Positions 18,301 to 25,418 of a stretch of 64,000 bases of DNA are shown piece after piece. The translations under genes were made by a program, and so were the position numbers. The stretch covers positions 38,322-102,321 of the forward strand of contig JADLCD010000091.1 of the NCBI GenBank assembly GCA_020847395.1, read 5' to 3'. Within the stretch, counting starts at the first letter, position 1. Every line of letters begins with the position of its first letter. The notes beneath the pieces are model-generated. The model did not search any database. It saw nothing but the letters and a program-made list of their open reading frames with translations, and was not told where the DNA came from. Source of the stretch: Chitinophagaceae bacterium (GTDB lineage Bacteria > Bacteroidota > Bacteroidia > Chitinophagales > Chitinophagaceae).

Positions 18301-18471
18301 AGGCGAAAGACCGCCATAAGTTTGCGCAACATAAATAGTAGGCACATTCAATGATGGAAAAATATCAATGGCAGATTTGCGCACAGCAAGTATAGAGAAT
18401 ACAACAATTGCCAGCACCAATACCATTATTGATATTGGTTTACGGAGAGCAAATTGAATGAGCCTGATCAT
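15325..18471 (-). CDS. RND efflux pump inner-membrane subunit
   Basis: This 1048-aa AcrB/MexB-like transporter has 12 predicted membrane helices and two large periplasmic loops. It opens MIRLIQFALRKPISIMVLVL, as RND pumps do. The TM4 motif reads LAIGILVDESTVTIENI, so the usual Asp-Asp proton-relay pair of drug-type (HAE) pumps is Asp-Glu here. It lacks the metal-exporter (CzcA/CusA) signature, so drug, dye, lipid or other organic export is more likely than metal. It starts 6 bp after the outer-membrane gene and overlaps the adaptor gene. The substrate cannot be inferred. Confidence 0.93.
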   Translation of the reverse strand: MIRLIQFALRKPISIMVLVLAIVVFSILAVRKSAIDIFPSLNVPTIYVAQTYGGLSPQQMEGFLTSYYEYHFLYITGIKAVESKSIQGLALIKLQFHEGTNMANAMAEVISYSTRARSFMPPGTFPPFVMRYDAGSVPVGQLVFRSETRSLNEIQDLALFKVRPVFAALPGVSAPPPFGGNQRSILVKADPERLRSYNITADELVTAIAKNNTILPAGNIRVGDKTVITSSNSVVDNFKELETSTVKNVSGTAILVRDVATVDNGADVTTGYALINGKRSVYIPVTKRADASTWDVVESIKKSLPDMQAAIPGDIKVSYEFDQSGYVVNSLKSLLIEGALGALLTGLMVLLFLRNWRSALIVVINIPLAILSAVICLYLTGQSINIMTLGGLALAIGILVDESTVTIENIHHHLELGKTRARAIWDACQEIATPKLLILLSILAVFVPALFMSGVPRSMFLPLSISVGFSMISSFLLSQTLVPVLANWIIKGMPSVENDRLEKMKRKLGESIGKLDKRKNVLLPILILFLTGLAYVAYKGCGTEIFPKIDAGQMQVRLRMPVGTRIERTEDATKKLLQLINEASNSRVGITSSFVGLQPPTYAINSIFLYTSGPHEALAKVNLVKNAGISIEKLQEDLRKSVSKEIPDATLSFEPADMVDQLMSLGSTNPIEVVIQGKNLTQSRDIAEKLKRSLHSLSFLRDLQIAQPLDYPTIQINYNRIRTGQMGLTVDQAARSVTEGTSSSRFTQPVYWVDKTNGTSYQVQVEYPQLAMNSPEQIEQIPVGLHDGNPVYLRDVAEWKKENSIGEYDRINQQRFITITANVYHKDLGNAIDAVKKMITQSGEMPQGVKVYLRGQSQVLEQTISELSIGLLLAALVIWLMLAAYFQSFRLSLTILSVFPGVLAGAMLLLWLTGNTLNIQSFMGCIMALGVAVANAILLVSAAEQISSKANNKIASIGSEAALNRFRPIIMTNVAMIAGMIPMALGFGETGKQTAPLAIAVIGGLFFSVLCSLWLLPMAYNLIIGNKESTSISLDPNDEQSLFYDKNS

Positions 18472-18477
18472 TTTGCA

Positions 18478-19863
18478 TTATCTAATTTCATTAAGAAAAA
18501 TATTTTCATCACCATTAATTGCAGTCTGTAGTAACAATGCTTTCCACGCATCCCAATGTGCTTTTCTTACATCCAGTTCAGCCTTTAATAAATTGAACTG
18601 CGCCTGCATCAGATCTGCAAAACTTACCAACCCTGTATTATACCTCATCTGCATGGCGCCAAAAGCATATCTTCCGGATGCAAGTTGATTTTCTGTTTCA
18701 GTAGATATAGCCATATTACTGTTGAAAGCTGCATTGGCAACATTTCGTTGCGTATTTAACACCAATTTGCTATCCGCTAATTTTTCCTGTGCAGCTTTTG
18801 ATATTAATTGCTGTTGTTGCAACTGTCTTCTTACTTCTCCGTATTTCATGATAGGAAAGGCAATCTGCAAACCAGCACCATAGTTATAACGGTTTAAGCC
18901 AAGTCCATCCCATGTTTTTATATCACCCGAGGCTTGAAAGGCTGACCCCCGGGCAAAGCCTGTAGCCCAAACATTTAATTTAGGCAGGTATGATTTCTTT
19001 AATAACTGTTCCTTTGACTGACTTAGCAATAGCCGGTTTTGACCGGTTTTCATTATTGGAACATTTGAAAAAGATGTATCTGTATCAGAAGCTTTTACTG
19101 GCAAAAAACTTAAAAAACTTGTATCAGTTGGCGCGGGCAAAGCATTGCAGATAATTAACTGCTGTAATAGCAACTGGTTTATCTGCAATTGTTTTTGGGC
19201 ATTCAGCAAATCAATTTTTGCTTTTGCTAATTCTGATAAAAACAACGCAGTGTCTACCCCCGGCTTGGTGCCAGCATTTGTGAGTATACGGCTTTGGTTT
19301 AAATTGGTCTGTGTTCTTTCAATATTTTTTTGATGAATGCTAACAACGTCATATGACAACAACAAATCAAGATAAATGCTGATGACATTTATTTTATGCT
19401 GAAACAAAGACTGCTGCCATTCTGATTTTTTTGTATTTGCTTCTGCTATTGAAGTGTTGATCTCCGCATTGCGCTGTCCAAATGTTATAGCCTGCCAGTT
19501 TAATAAAAGACTTGCTGCACTGCCTGTTCCCGGATCGTATCTATTGTTTAAAGAGGGAGGACCAGACATTGGCAATATTCCATTGGGATAAAAGATACCA
19601 ATAAGATTGTTAGCAGTTCCGAACCCAGCTTGATAGCTTACATCTATTGAGGGCATTTTACTATATTTCACAACATCGACACGCTTTGCTGCAGCTTCCG
19701 CTTCCAATTTATTACTTGTCAACAAAGGGTACCGCTCAATAGAAAGTTGAACGGCATCTTTTAAACTTATCAAGGTGTCCTGCTGTGCCTGAACTAAAGT
19801 ACAGGGAGAAATCAATAGTGCTACACACCAATTAAACAGTATGATTTTTAAAGATCGAATCAT
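18478..19863 (-). CDS. TolC-family outer-membrane efflux protein
   Basis: This 461-aa protein begins with a signal peptide (MIRSLKIILFNWCVALLIS) followed by two TolC-like OEP repeats. The first half includes LSIERYPLLTSNKLEAEAAAKRV and the second TGLVSFADLMQAQFNLLKAELDVRKAHWDAW. Long coiled-coil helices form the periplasmic tunnel. It is the first gene of the efflux operon, and 37 bp upstream is a direct-repeat box matching one before the response-regulator gene. The RND gene follows 6 bp later, so pump and channel are made together. Confidence 0.92.
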   Translation of the reverse strand: MIRSLKIILFNWCVALLISPCTLVQAQQDTLISLKDAVQLSIERYPLLTSNKLEAEAAAKRVDVVKYSKMPSIDVSYQAGFGTANNLIGIFYPNGILPMSGPPSLNNRYDPGTGSAASLLLNWQAITFGQRNAEINTSIAEANTKKSEWQQSLFQHKINVISIYLDLLLSYDVVSIHQKNIERTQTNLNQSRILTNAGTKPGVDTALFLSELAKAKIDLLNAQKQLQINQLLLQQLIICNALPAPTDTSFLSFLPVKASDTDTSFSNVPIMKTGQNRLLLSQSKEQLLKKSYLPKLNVWATGFARGSAFQASGDIKTWDGLGLNRYNYGAGLQIAFPIMKYGEVRRQLQQQQLISKAAQEKLADSKLVLNTQRNVANAAFNSNMAISTETENQLASGRYAFGAMQMRYNTGLVSFADLMQAQFNLLKAELDVRKAHWDAWKALLLQTAINGDENIFLNEIR

Positions 19864-19899
19864 ATCGGAGGGTAAATATGATTCAAAGCTAAAGCCTGA

Positions 19900-19916
19900 T
19901 TTTGGAGAAATTTAGA
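19900..19916. promoter_or_regulatory. Candidate response-regulator box before the efflux operon
   Basis: TTTTGGAGAAATTTAGA matches 14 of 17 bases of ATTTGGAGGAATTTGGA at 21892-21908. Each is an approximate 10-bp-period direct repeat, the spacing OmpR-family regulators favour. It lies 37-53 bp upstream of the OMF start, similar to the 32-48 bp at the other site. A TAGCTTTG -7-like box sits between the repeat and the start on the minus strand. Confidence 0.55.
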
Positions 19917-19923
19917 CAGTATA

Positions 19924-21189
19924 TTATGCGAAAGTTACCGAAATGCGATGCCAATCGTTGTCATAAGAATATGTTGCTGTAAACTGGTATAAATTGCATA
20001 TCTGCCTAACCAATGCAAGCCCTAGCCCGGTAGTTTTTGTTTCGTGAGAACCTTTTTTAAACCGTTCAAACAATTCATCTGGGTTAATGGTAAGAGAAGA
20101 ACCGGTATTTTCTATCAATAGGTTAGATTGATTTAAAGTTATTTTAATTTTCCCCAACGGCTTATTATGAACAATTGCATTTTTAAGAAGATTGGTAACC
20201 ATTATGTCAATCAGAGAGCGGTTTGCATTAAGCATTACATCGTCTTTAATATTCATAGTAGTTTCTGGAAAATCATCATAATGATTTTTAAATTCAGCAA
20301 TAAGTTTTTTGAGTAGCCCCGACAGATTAACCGATTCTGTTTCCGGGAACTGGTTATTTTCAATTTTTGCCAGTAACAATAAGATCCGGTTCATTTGGCT
20401 TAAACGGTTATTAGCTTCTGAAATATCTGCGAGCAAAGAAGCATTTCGTTCAGTAAGATTGGGTTGATTAATGAGTAATTCCAGCTTGGATCGAATAATT
20501 GCCAATGGTGTCTGCATTTCATGAGATGCATTTTCTACAAACTGTTTTTGATTATGGTAAGCAGTATTAGTATTGGCAACCATTCCTTCAACAACCTTAT
20601 TTAACTCATCAAACTCTTTTGTACCAGTTTCAGAAGGCAATTTCACCGATTGGCTTTTTGTGACATCAAAATCATCTAATTTTTGCATGGTAGAAAAAAA
20701 CGGTTTCCACAATGCACGAGAGCTTATTTGGTTTAGAACCACAATCGCTATTAATAACAAAAGCAGTATAACTGCCTCTGTTGTAAAAACTTTAATAACC
20801 AAGTGCGAAATTTCCCTGGAAGAAGTATAAGTAGTAAGCAGGTAGTTTTCATTATTCCATGAAAGCTTTTTAGTAAGCATTGTAAAAGGCAAAGACTTTT
20901 TTCCTACTTCGTAATACAACACGGTATCCATGGGTTCATCAACCACATTATGCAAAGCTCCTGCTTCTTCAACAATATCGTATTCCCCTTCAATATGTTT
21001 TTCAATGTTACCTGCTTTATCAACAAACGCCTTCCAGATGTTCATTTGTTTTAAAAGCAATTGTTTCTCTTGCATATGCTGTGTATGCATTCTCAGCATA
21101 ACAAAGAAGATACCAGAACAGATCAATAACACTACAGGTAGCCACACCAACAAAAACCGCGTGTTTCTTTGAAGCAATTTTATACTCAT
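19924..21189 (-). CDS. Sensor histidine kinase
   Basis: This 421-aa membrane kinase has TM1 at about 11-33, a periplasmic sensor of about 95 residues, and TM2 at about 130-152. A HAMP-like linker follows, then HisKA with H223 in ENASHEMQTPLAIIRSKLELL, then HATPase_c (TNLLKNAIVHN; TGLGLALVRQICNLY). It overlaps the response-regulator gene by ATGA. The short periplasmic loop has no recognisable sensor fold. Its position directly upstream of the pump operon suggests that it senses the pump's substrate or the envelope damage that substrate causes. Confidence 0.93.
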   Translation of the reverse strand: MSIKLLQRNTRFLLVWLPVVLLICSGIFFVMLRMHTQHMQEKQLLLKQMNIWKAFVDKAGNIEKHIEGEYDIVEEAGALHNVVDEPMDTVLYYEVGKKSLPFTMLTKKLSWNNENYLLTTYTSSREISHLVIKVFTTEAVILLLLLIAIVVLNQISSRALWKPFFSTMQKLDDFDVTKSQSVKLPSETGTKEFDELNKVVEGMVANTNTAYHNQKQFVENASHEMQTPLAIIRSKLELLINQPNLTERNASLLADISEANNRLSQMNRILLLLAKIENNQFPETESVNLSGLLKKLIAEFKNHYDDFPETTMNIKDDVMLNANRSLIDIMVTNLLKNAIVHNKPLGKIKITLNQSNLLIENTGSSLTINPDELFERFKKGSHETKTTGLGLALVRQICNLYQFTATYSYDNDWHRISVTFA

Positions 21190-21860
21190 ATGGTTAATTT
21201 ATAGCCCAGACCGTACACTGTTTGAATGAGGTCTTCACAACCTTTGTCTTTAAGTTTTTTTTTCAGATTTTTTACATGCGAATAAACAAAATCAAATGAT
21301 GGCATATTGTCGGTTTGGTCTCCATAGATATGTTCGGCAATGGCCTGTTTGTCTACAACGCGGTTTTTATTATTCAGCAAATAAGCAAGCAAATCATATT
21401 CGTTTTTAGTAAGTGCAACAGAACGATCGTTGTATGTTACAGTACGTGATGAAAGATTTACTTTCAGGTTACCCACTTCCAGTATGTCAACACCTTTTGT
21501 ATATTTCCTGCGGATTAGGGCTTTAATGCGGGCATTTAGTTCAGACAAATGAAACGGCTTTGTGAGATAATCATCTGCTCCATAATTTAAGCCGACTATT
21601 TTGTCATCCAGGGAATCTCTCGCAGAAATAATTATCACGCCATCATCCTTTTTACTCTTTCGTAGATCTTCCAACAATTTAAGACCGCTGCCGTCAGGCA
21701 GGTTGATGTCAAGAATTATACAGTCGTAGTCAAAATAATCAATTCTTTTTATAGCATCGGAATAGGTTGCCACGCCCTCGCAACGAAAGTCCTCCTGGGT
21801 AAAATATTCCAGTATACTTTGTAGCAAACTGTGCTCGTCTTCTATTACCAGCAGTTTCAT
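21186..21860 (-). CDS. OmpR/PhoB-family response regulator
   Basis: This is a 224-aa two-domain regulator. In the receiver domain the acidic pair is IEDE and the phospho-acceptor D51 lies in CIILDINLPDGSG; YLTKPF carries the conserved Lys. The C-terminal winged helix (about 125-224) shows LTKNEYDLLAYLLNNKNRVVDKQAI and the closing VYGLGYKL. It is the first cargo gene inside the right end. A candidate self-binding box lies 31-48 bp upstream, and a near copy precedes the efflux operon, implying autoregulation plus pump control. Confidence 0.94.
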   Translation of the reverse strand: MKLLVIEDEHSLLQSILEYFTQEDFRCEGVATYSDAIKRIDYFDYDCIILDINLPDGSGLKLLEDLRKSKKDDGVIIISARDSLDDKIVGLNYGADDYLTKPFHLSELNARIKALIRRKYTKGVDILEVGNLKVNLSSRTVTYNDRSVALTKNEYDLLAYLLNNKNRVVDKQAIAEHIYGDQTDNMPSFDFVYSHVKNLKKKLKDKGCEDLIQTVYGLGYKLTI

Positions 21861-21890
21861 GGATTAATTTTGGGGCTAATTTATAAAGCA

Positions 21891-21908
21891 AATTTGGAGG
21901 AATTTGGA
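21891..21908. promoter_or_regulatory. Candidate response-regulator box upstream of its own gene
   Basis: AATTTGGA at 21891-21898 is repeated exactly at 21901-21908, a perfect 10-bp-period direct repeat. A diverged copy lies before the OMF gene at the same relative position. OmpR-family proteins bind tandem half-sites of this spacing. Confidence 0.6.
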
Positions 21909-22122
21909 TAAAATCCGGCGTTATACAGTTGAGTAAAAGGAATAAACGTTCATTTTGATAAGTTACGCAATGTAGCGATAAAAGCAGGGAGTGCGATTGC
22001 TTTTGCCATTTTGACTATTTCATTCTACCGAATGGAAAAATTAATTTTTCCAGTTTATCCATTGTAACTTAAATGTCTAACGGTTATGTAATTCCGACAA
22101 TACACAAAGTAATATAAATCAG

Positions 22123-22170
22123 CAAAATAATAGTGCAACAGCACATAACTGCTTACACAACATAAGACCT
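22123..22170 (-). repeat. Right terminal inverted repeat of the element
   Basis: This is the mirror of 9362-9409: the outer 35 bp (22136-22170, ending CACAACATAAGACCT) match perfectly, and the inner 13 bp match at 10 positions. One extra base (C, 22171) separates it from the DUF1016 codons. Confidence 0.92.
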
Positions 22171-22171
22171 C

Positions 22172-22423
22172 AAAATAAGAAAAGTTGAACATGGCGACAT
22201 CGGACAAATGAACCTTTATCTGAGCTACTTCAAAACCGAAGAAAATGTTGAGGGCGACAATGAGCCTATTGGCATTATTCTTTCAGCCGAGAAAGGCGAA
22301 ATTTTAGTTGAGTTTGCAACCGGTGGAATTTCAAACAAAATCTTTGTTTCAAAATATCAACTTTATTTGCCAGATAAAAAACAATTGCAGAAAAGAGTAA
22401 AAGCATTCATGGACGAAAAGTAA
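22172..22423 (+). pseudogene. DUF1016/YhcG nuclease, 3' part
   Basis: From 22172 the frame reads KIRKVEHGDIGQMNLYLSYF, then NEPIGIILSAEKGEILVEFA and ISNKIFVSKYQLYLPDKKQL, ending at TAA 22421-22423. This is the C-terminal PDDEXK segment of the same family as 8795-9340. Joining codon 166 (Leu, 9338-9340) to Lys 22172-22174 restores the family sequence LIDLKIRK. The first Lys is the likely catalytic Lys of the D-x-K motif, so the element splits the active site. The ATG at 22208 would give only a 71-aa fragment. Confidence 0.85.
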
Positions 22424-22445
22424 CTTAATACAAAAGATTCATTCT

Positions 22446-23669
22446 TTACAGCAACTCTCCAATATTATGCCTTATCGTTAACCAGCTCATCCAGGTCATA
22501 ACGGCCACCACCAGCCAGCCTGTCACCTGCATCCATAAAGGGTGTTTGTATCCATTCAACAAGCCTGGCTTTGCAGCAACAATCAGTATAACTGCTAAAG
22601 CAAGTGGCAATATAATGCCGTTAAAAGCGCCTGCAAATATCAGCAACTTTACAGGGTTGGGTGATTTCATAAAGATAGAAGTGGAACTGATGATGAAAAG
22701 ACTAATGATGATCTTTTCATTTTTAGCAATGGCAGGATGAAATGTTTTCCAAAAAGAAATGGACGTATAAGAAGCGCCAATAACGGAGGTGATGGCGGCG
22801 CACCATAATACAATACCAAAGAACATATAACCTGCTTTGCCTGCTGCCGCCCTGAATACTTCGCCGGCAGGATTCTGACTACCTAATTTTACGCCATGCC
22901 ATACTACACCCAGCGCGGCAAGAAATAAAATAAATCGCATTATTGATGTAACGAGTATTCCGCTCACCGCGCTTTTGGTAACATCTTTTATTGCAGCGCT
23001 TCCGCTTATACCGGCATCGAGTAAACGATGTGCGCCTGCAAACGAAATATAACCACCAACCGTTCCGCCAACCAGCGTTACAATTTTCATTACATCAATC
23101 TTATCAGGTATAAATATTTTGTGCATGGCTTCTGCCATCGGTGGTTTGGAAACAAAAGCAATATATACCGTAAGCGCTATCATTAAAAGCCCCAGCAGTT
23201 TTGTAATGAGATCAACCATATTACCTGCATCTTTATACCAAAAAATTACCAGCGCAAATACACAACTTATAATGGCACCCGTTTGTGCACTCATTCCTGT
23301 TAAAACTTCCAATCCCAAACCGCAGCCTGCAATATTGCCCACATTAAATACAATGCCGCCCAACGCTATCAATGCTGCAAGAAAATAACCAAGTCCGGGT
23401 AATAAATTATTGGCAAGGTCTTGCGCACGTTGCCGGCTTACTGTAATAATGCGCCATATATTTAACTGCACGCCAATATCCAGCAAAACAGAAACGAGAA
23501 TAATAAACCCAAAACTGGCAACCAGTTCTTCCGTAAACTTTGCTGTTTGTGTAAGAAATCCCGGCCCAATGGCAGAAGTTGCCATCAAAAACGCAGCGCC
23601 CATTAACGCGCCGCCCAGGCCTGAAGATTTAGATGGTTTCAATATTGATATGCTTTTTTTGCAGTGCAT
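22446..23669 (-). CDS. NRAMP-like transporter of the 5-oxoprolinase cluster (YcsG type)
   Basis: This is a multi-helix (about 11 TM) NRAMP-superfamily membrane protein, 407 aa from the ATG at 23669; an in-frame start at 23714 is also open. The TM1 position that is DPGN in metal-transporting NRAMPs reads SAIGPGFLTQT, so the metal-binding Asp and Asn are absent. TM6 reads TLVGGTVGGYISFAGAHRLLD. The start overlaps the end of pxpA by 41 bp, so the genes are coupled. In Bacillus the NRAMP relative ycsG sits in the same cluster with pxpA (ycsF). A substrate other than Mn/Fe, such as 5-oxoproline or an organic compound, is plausible but unproven. Confidence 0.85.
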   Translation of the reverse strand: MHCKKSISILKPSKSSGLGGALMGAAFLMATSAIGPGFLTQTAKFTEELVASFGFIILVSVLLDIGVQLNIWRIITVSRQRAQDLANNLLPGLGYFLAALIALGGIVFNVGNIAGCGLGLEVLTGMSAQTGAIISCVFALVIFWYKDAGNMVDLITKLLGLLMIALTVYIAFVSKPPMAEAMHKIFIPDKIDVMKIVTLVGGTVGGYISFAGAHRLLDAGISGSAAIKDVTKSAVSGILVTSIMRFILFLAALGVVWHGVKLGSQNPAGEVFRAAAGKAGYMFFGIVLWCAAITSVIGASYTSISFWKTFHPAIAKNEKIIISLFIISSTSIFMKSPNPVKLLIFAGAFNGIILPLALAVILIVAAKPGLLNGYKHPLWMQVTGWLVVAVMTWMSWLTIRHNIGELL

Positions 23670-24369
23670 CAAAAATAGTTTTGGCAAAAACCTCAGCATA
23701 TTCACCATCACCATGCAGGCATATCGTATCTGCTTTCACAAAAACTGTTTTGTCATTAACGGAAGTAACATTGTTTTCTGTAATCAATTGCATTGCCTGC
23801 TTAACAACCACAGTTGTATCCGTAATCAAAGCATTGCTTTCGCTTCTCGGCGTAAGCGTTCCATCATCCTGGTAAGTTCTGTCAGCAAAAACTTCGCTGG
23901 CGGTTTTAATATTCAATGCTGCCGCTGCTTCAATCATATACGAATTACTCAATCCGTAAAAAATGAGATTCGCATCAACATCTTTGGTAGCTTTTGCAAT
24001 GGTTTTCGCATATACATTACCGGTAGCTGCCATATTATACAATGCGCCATGCGGTTTTACATGATGCACGGTAGCGCCCATTGCTGCTGCTGCTTTTTGA
24101 ATAATAAATAGTTGCGCTGTAAATAAATCATACAATGCTGTTTCGCTAAGTTGAACAGCCACTCTCCCAAAATTCTTTTTATCTGCAAAGCCGGGGTGAG
24201 CGCCAATAGCCACCTTATGTTCCATGCAAAGCGCTATCGTTCGTTTAATGGTATCTTCATCGCCTGCATGATAGCCGCAGGCTATATTAGCGGAGCTGAT
24301 ATAAGGCATGATGGCAGCATCTGAGCTCATGCCTTCACCCATATCGCAATTCAAATCAATCTTAAGCAT
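23629..24369 (-). CDS. pxpA: 5-oxoprolinase subunit A
   Basis: I chose the ATG at 24369 because the family begins LKIDLNCDMGEG; this gives 246 aa. The LamB/YcsF family signature is clear: NCDMGEG, MPYISSANIACGYHAGDE, GAHPGFADKKNFGR, VKPHGALYN, EVFADRTYQDDGTLTPR and CLHGDGEYA. Together with PxpB and PxpC it hydrolyses 5-oxoproline (pyroglutamate) to glutamate using ATP, which detoxifies a spontaneous product of glutamine. The gene is 62 bp downstream of pxpC, in one operon with pxpB and the NRAMP-like gene. Confidence 0.93.
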   Translation of the reverse strand: MLKIDLNCDMGEGMSSDAAIMPYISSANIACGYHAGDEDTIKRTIALCMEHKVAIGAHPGFADKKNFGRVAVQLSETALYDLFTAQLFIIQKAAAAMGATVHHVKPHGALYNMAATGNVYAKTIAKATKDVDANLIFYGLSNSYMIEAAAALNIKTASEVFADRTYQDDGTLTPRSESNALITDTTVVVKQAMQLITENNVTSVNDKTVFVKADTICLHGDGEYAEVFAKTIFDALQKKHINIETI

Positions 24370-24431
24370 ATGATTTGTTGAGAACCTGTTCGCATAAAAA
24401 TTTGCAGCCTGTTCATTTGTCATGCAAAAAA

Positions 24432-25418
24432 TTACTTCTTTATATAGTCAGCCCACATCATTGTACACCCGTTTTTGAGTATGGTAAGATGATGTTCCTG
24501 TTTTAAAAGTAACCGTTCTGCAGTTTGTATATCTGTTAATCTAAACCGCAAAGGTTTATCCTCTTTTAACTGGGCAATTTTTGTACGATGCGCTTTAATA
24601 ACATGGGCAATTCTTGGATAACCGCCTGTTGTTTGGTGACCGGCCATTAAAACAATCATTTGCCCGCCGGGTAATAATTGAATAGTACCAAAATCAACTA
24701 CCGACGAAATAAGTTCGCAGCGCATGTTGGTGGATATGGCAGTACCATCCAGCGTATATCCCATCCTGTCTGAAGTTCGGCTTACGGAAAACAATGCTTC
24801 CTGGAAAATTCGTTTACCCTCATCCGTTATATAATCCCATTCATTGCCGGGCAGCACAAAAATTTCATCAGCCGGTGCATCGTCATAAAAAGGAACGGCT
24901 TTACATTTTAATACTTCGTGTTTTTTTTCTTCTACATTTTTTACAGGAGCAAGATTGGTAAAAGGAATGATATCTCCCTTCTTCAATAACCTGCCATGCC
25001 AGCCACCGGCATTTATTTTTGTGTGCGTAGAATAACTGCCTAACCATTTTTCAGCACCCATTGCACCATTCACTGCAAGATAGCACCAGCGCCCTTCCTT
25101 CCATTGCTCAAATTTCAACGTGGAATTAGCACCAATTTTAACCGGGTGAAATAAAGGCATTGGTTTTCCATTGAGTGTTGCAGAAAAATCTGCGCCGCCT
25201 ATAGTTATAATGGCAGGCGCATCAAACACAATTGATGCCGCGGGAAAACTCATTTCAATTACCGGCGCATATTCCGCATTGCCAGCAAGCAGGTTAACGG
25301 TGCGCATAGAAAACATATCAATCGCGCCACCCGGGTTAATGCCCATATACTGAAAACCATGCCTGCCGCAATCCTGTATACTATCGCAAATGCCTGCTTT
25401 AATAATTTTCAAATTCAT
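24432..25418 (-). CDS. pxpC: 5-oxoprolinase subunit C
   Basis: The ATG at 25418 starts MNLKIIKAGICDSIQDCGRH, matching the family start, and overlaps the end of pxpB by 20 bp; the product is 328 aa. It belongs to the biotin-dependent carboxyltransferase-like (KipA/PxpC) family. Visible motifs are GINPGGAIDMFSMRTVNLL, RTSDRMGYTLDG and the C-terminal PGGQMIVLMAGHQTTGGYPRIA. It works with PxpB in the ATP-dependent opening of 5-oxoproline. In Bacillus the PxpB/PxpC relatives KipI/KipA were first described as sporulation-kinase regulators; that role is not expected here. Confidence 0.93.
   Translation of the reverse strand: MNLKIIKAGICDSIQDCGRHGFQYMGINPGGAIDMFSMRTVNLLAGNAEYAPVIEMSFPAASIVFDAPAIITIGGADFSATLNGKPMPLFHPVKIGANSTLKFEQWKEGRWCYLAVNGAMGAEKWLGSYSTHTKINAGGWHGRLLKKGDIIPFTNLAPVKNVEEKKHEVLKCKAVPFYDDAPADEIFVLPGNEWDYITDEGKRIFQEALFSVSRTSDRMGYTLDGTAISTNMRCELISSVVDFGTIQLLPGGQMIVLMAGHQTTGGYPRIAHVIKAHRTKIAQLKEDKPLRFRLTDIQTAERLLLKQEHHLTILKNGCTMMWADYIKK

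Larger units (their letters stand above)
9341..22171 (-). mobile_element. 12.8-kb RIT-like transposon carrying a two-component system and RND efflux operon
   Basis: The limits come from three observations. First, near-terminal inverted repeats (9362-9396 and 22136-22170) match perfectly over 35 bp. Second, the DUF1016 gene reads in frame if 9341-22171 is removed. Third, every gene inside runs on the minus strand. The transposition module is three tyrosine recombinases overlapping by ATGA (9462-13023), the hallmark of recombinase-in-trio elements. The cargo, in transcription order, is response regulator, histidine kinase, TolC-type protein, RND pump, membrane-fusion lipoprotein and DUF1259 lipoprotein. 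No target-site duplication is visible. Known RIT elements, as I recall them, mostly carry little beyond the three recombinases, so this cargo is notable. No conjugation genes are present. Confidence 0.88.

Noticed and set aside
15325..18471. Heavy-metal (CzcA/CusA) RND exporter
   Set aside because: The TM4 region lacks the metal-exporter motif and no metal chaperone or metal-binding gene is nearby.
9341..22171. Integrative conjugative element
   Set aside because: No relaxase, coupling protein or Tra genes are present; the element encodes only recombinases and cargo.
9330..22180. Target-site duplication at the element ends
   Set aside because: Bases flanking the two ends (GATTTG and AAAATAAG) share no repeat; the host frame is restored without one.
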